Shown here: one piece after another, positions 60,388-64,000 of the stretch | How the letters are laid out: every line of letters starts with the position of its first letter | Position numbering within the stretch: position 1 is the first letter of the stretch | Origin: Osmia lignaria lignaria | Lineage: Eukaryota > Arthropoda > Insecta > Hymenoptera > Megachilidae | DNA: 64,000 nucleotides | Reading direction: 5' to 3' | Assembly (NCBI RefSeq): GCF_051020975.1 | Contig: NW_027478168.1 | Coordinates: 1,860,001-1,924,000 of the forward strand | The notes under the pieces: generated by a model | The model's database searches: none | Told to the model about the DNA's origin: nothing | Seen by the model: the letters and a program-made list of their open reading frames with translations, nothing else | Made by a program: the position numbers and the translations under genes

Positions 60388-60709
60388 GCAGGTTTATCTC
60401 AAGGGAAGGGGCCTAACGGACATATTTCGAGATATTTCTTCTTCTTGTTGTTCTTCTTCTGCACAGCTAAACTGGAAGTGGCATTTCCAGCTCGCAATAG
60501 TGCAGAGTTATCTCAAAGAAAGGAGCCACGGTGTTTCTGTATCTCTATTATGTTGGTGCGGCTTCGGAACTTTTAAATATCTTGATATATCTCGAGAACT
60601 ACGCATCTGATCAAAAAATATCATAGAACATAAAAAGTAGGAAACTTAATTCTCTACAAAAAAGGTCTCTTAACATTTTGCCATAGCTCGCTTCGTTTCC
60701 GAGATATTT

Positions 60710-63700
60710 GCAGATTTATCTCAAGGGAAGGGGCCTGACGGACATATTTCGAGATATTTCTTCTTCTTGTTGTTCTTCTTCTGCACAGCTAAGCTGGAAG
60801 TGGCATTTGCGGCTCGCACTAGTGCAGAGTTATCTCAAAGAAAGGGGCCACGGTGTTTCTGTATCTCTATTATGTTGGTGCGGCTTCGGAACTTTTAAAT
60901 ATCTCGATATATCTCGAAAACTACGCTTCTGATCAAAAAATATCATAGATCATAAATTGTAGGAAACATAATTCTCTACAAAAAAGGTCTCTTAGCATTT
61001 TGCCATAGCTCGCTTCGTTTCCGAGATATTTGCAGATTTATCTCAAGGCAAGGGGCCTGACGGACATATTTCGAGATATTTCTTCTTCTTGTTGTTCTTC
61101 TTCTGCACAGCTAAGCTGGAAGTGGCATTTGCGGCTCGCACTAGTGCAGCGTTATCTCAAAGAAGGGGGCCACGGTGTTTCTGTATCTCTATTATGTTGG
61201 TGCGGCTTCGGAACTTTTAAATATCTTGATATATCTCGAGAACTACGCATCTGATCAAAAAATATCATAGAACATAAAAAGTAGGAAACTTAATTCTCTA
61301 CAAAAAAGGTCTCTTAACATTTTGCCATAGCTCGCTTCGTTTCCGAGATATTTGCAGATTTATCTCAAGGGAAGGGGCCTGACGGACATATTTCGAGATA
61401 TTTCTTCTTCTTGTTGTTCTTCTTCTGCACAGCTAAGCTGGAAGTGGCATTTGCGGCTCGCACTAGTGCACAGTTATCTCAAAGAAAGGGGCCACGGTGT
61501 TTCTGTATCTTTATTATGTTGGTGCGGCTTCGGAACTGTTAAATATCTTGATATATCTCGAGAACTACGCATCTGATCAAAAAATATCATAGAACATAAA
61601 TTGTAGGAAACATAATTCTCAACAAAAAAGGTCTATTAAGATTTTGCCATAGCTAGCTTCGTTTCCGAGATATTTGCAGATTTATCTCAAGGGAAGGGGC
61701 CTGACGGACATATTTCGAGATATTTCTTCTTCTTGTTGTTCTTCTTCTGCACAGCTAAGCTGGAAGTGGCATTTGCGGCTCGCACTAGTGCAGAGTTATC
61801 TCAAAGAAAGGGGCCACGGTGTTTCTGTATCTCTATTATGTTGGTGCGGCTTCGGAACTTTTAAATATCTCGATATATCTCGAAAACTACGCTTCTGATC
61901 AAAAAATATCATAGAACATAAATTGTAGGAAACATAATTCTCTACAAAAAAGGTCTCTTAGCATTTTGCCATAGCTCGCTTCGTTTCCGAGATATTTGCA
62001 GATTTATCTCAAGGGAAGGGGCCTGACGGACATATTTCGAGATATTTCTTCTTCTTGTTGTTCTTCTTCTGCACAGCTAAGCTGGAAGTGGCATTTACAG
62101 CTCGCAATAGTGCAAAGTTATCTCAAAGAAAGGGGCCACGGTGTTTCTGTATCTCTATTATGTTGGTGCGGCTTCGGAACTTTTAAATATCTTGATATAT
62201 CTCGAGAACTGCGCATCTGATCAAAAAATATCATAGAACATAAAAAGTAGGAAACTTAATTCTCTACAAAAAAGGTCTCTTAACATTTTGCCATAGCTCT
62301 CTTCGTTTCCGAGATATTTGCAGATTTATCTCAAGGGAAGGGGCCTGACGGACATATTTCGAGATATTTCTTCTTCTTGTTGTTCTTCTTCTGCACAGCT
62401 AAGCTGGAAGTGGCATTTGCAGCTCGCAATAGTGCAGAGTTATCTCAAAGAAAGGGGCCACGGTGTTTCTGTATCTCTATTATGTTGGTGCGGCTTCGGA
62501 ACTTTTAAATATCTTGATATATCTCGAGAACTACGCATCTGATCAAAAAATATCATAGAACATAAAAAGTAGGAAACTTAATTCTCTACAAAAAAGTTCT
62601 CTTAACATTTTGCCATAGCTCTCTTCGTTTCCGAGATATTTGCAGATTTATCTCAAGGGAAGGGGCCTGACGGACATATTTCGTGATATTTCTTCTTCTT
62701 GTTGTTCTTCTTCTGCACAGCTAAGCTGGAAGTGGCATTTGCGGCTCGCACTAGTGCAGAGTTATCTCAAAGAAAGGGGCCACGGTGTTTCTGTATCTCT
62801 ATTATGTTGGTGCGGCTTCGGAACTTTTAAATATCTCGATATATCTCGAAAACTACGCTTCTGATCAAAAAATATCATAGAACATAAATTGTAGGAAACA
62901 TAATTCCCTACAAAAAAGGTCTCTTAACATTTTGCCATAGCTCGCTTCGTTTCCGAGATATTTGCAGATATATCTCAAGGGAAGGGGCCTGACGGACATA
63001 TTTCGAGATATTTCTTCGTCTTGTTGTTCTTCTTCTGCACAGCTAAGCTGGAAGTGGCAGTTCCAGCTCGCAATAGTGCAGAGTTATCTCAAAGAAAGGG
63101 GCCACGGTGTTTCTGTATCTCTATTATGTTGGTGCGGCTTCGGAACTTTTAAATATCTTGATATATCTCGAGAACTACGCATCTGATCAAAAAATATCAT
63201 AGAACATAAAAAGTAGGAAACTTAATTCTCTACAAAAAAGGTCTCTTAACATTTTGCCATAGCTCGCTTCGTTTCCGAGATATTTGCAGATATATCTCAA
63301 GGGAAGGGGCCTGACGGACATATTTCGAGATATTTCTTCTTCTTGTTGTTCTTCTTCTGCACAGCTAAGCTGGAAGTGGCATTTGCAGCTCGGAATAGTG
63401 CAGAGTTATCTCAAAGAAAGGGGCCACGGTGTTTCTGTATCTCTATTATGTTGGTGCGGCTTCGGAACTTTTAAATATCTTGATATATCTCGAGAACTAC
63501 GCATCTGATCAAAAAATATCATAGAACATAAAAAGTAGGCACCTTAATTCTCTACAAAAAAGGTCTCTTAACATTTTGCCATAGCTCGCTTCGTTTCCGA
63601 GATATTTGCAGGTTTATCTCAAGGGAAGGGGCCTAACGGACATATTTCGAGATATTTCTTCTTCTTGTTGTTCTTCTTCTGCACAGCTAAGCTGGAAGTG

Positions 63701-64000
63701 GCATTTGCGGCTCGCACTAGTGCAGAGTTATCTCAAAGAAAGGGGCCACGGTGTTTCTGTATCTCTATTATGTTGGTGCGGTTTCGGAACTTTTAAATAT
63801 CTCGATATATCTCGAAAACTACGCTTCTGATCAAAAAATATCATAGAACATAAAAAGTAGGAAACTTAATTCTCTACAAAAACGGTCTCTTAACATTTTG
63901 CCATAGCTCGCTTCGTTTCCGAGATATTTGCAGATTTATCTCAAGGGAAGGGGCCTGACGGACATATTTCGAGATATTTCTTCTTCTTGTTGTTCTTCTT
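60710..64000 (+). repeat. Segmental duplication within satellite A, copy 2 (runs off the window)
   Basis: Second copy of 55,881-59,171, with all listed markers 4,829 bp downstream. Differences are few, for example CTCAAGGCAAGG at about 61,043 against CTCAAGGGAAGG in copy 1. The window ends inside the copy, so its full length is unknown. Confidence 0.92.

Larger units (their letters stand above)
45899..64000 (+). repeat. Satellite A, right array (56 full monomers)
   Basis: Same 322-bp satellite in the same orientation as the left array. Monomers start at 45,899, 46,221, 46,543 and so on, to 63,608, and a partial one from 63,930 is cut by the window end. The spacing gives 56 full monomers with a single 321-bp exception at 60,067. 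The GCGGCTCGCACTAGTGCAG variant is common here but rare on the left (only 37,181 and 38,147, plus its derivative CACTAAACG). None of the left-hand HORs continues here, so the two arrays were homogenised largely independently. Confidence 0.97.

Overview
This 64-kb window is almost entirely satellite DNA from a eukaryotic chromosome. I find no supportable protein-coding gene, tRNA, rRNA or CRISPR array. Base composition, the huge homogenised tandem array with higher-order repeats (HORs), and the style of the single low-copy segment (AT-rich with CpG-containing patches and a CT microsatellite) suggest an insect, perhaps a hymenopteran. That assignment is an impression, not a demonstration. Centromeric or pericentromeric heterochromatin is a reasonable inference from the architecture.

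Layout: (1) 1-38,833 is a head-to-tail array of a 322-bp monomer (satellite A), with 120 full monomers from 149 to 38,790 plus partial monomers at both ends. (2) 38,842-43,753 is a second, unrelated AT-rich satellite (satellite B) with a basic unit near 80 bp. It is built as two head-to-head arms that meet at an imperfect palindrome centred near 40,636. (3) 43,754-45,512 is a 1.76-kb low-copy insert. It interrupts satellite B and is flanked by the 7-bp direct repeat GTACATT, which looks like a target-site duplication. (4) 45,513-45,892 is the continuation of satellite B in the same orientation. (5) 45,899-64,000 is satellite A again in the original orientation, with 56 full monomers, running off the window end. 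Both outer edges of the window lie inside satellite A.

Satellite A is not one uniform HOR. It is a patchwork of local amplification domains: 1,931-bp hexamers at 1-8 kb, a 1,610-bp pentamer duplication at 8-11 kb, a dispersed 4-6 monomer cassette at 12-21 kb, a 2,255-bp heptamer family at 21-34 kb, a 966-bp trimer duplication at 37-39 kb, a 644-bp dimer at about 52 kb, and a segmental duplication of at least 3.3 kb offset by 4,829 bp at 56-64 kb. Inherited 1-bp indels give 321-bp and 323-bp monomers that trace descent between copies. The monomers next to the B block are among the most diverged, and a shared 'old' monomer class occurs on both sides of it.

Each A monomer carries an open reading frame of roughly 70-84 codons. 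I treat these as by-products of homogenisation: 322 is not a multiple of 3, and no start codon or protein family supports them. All monomer phases quoted below take the G of the conserved GCAG (for example 51,051) as phase 1.
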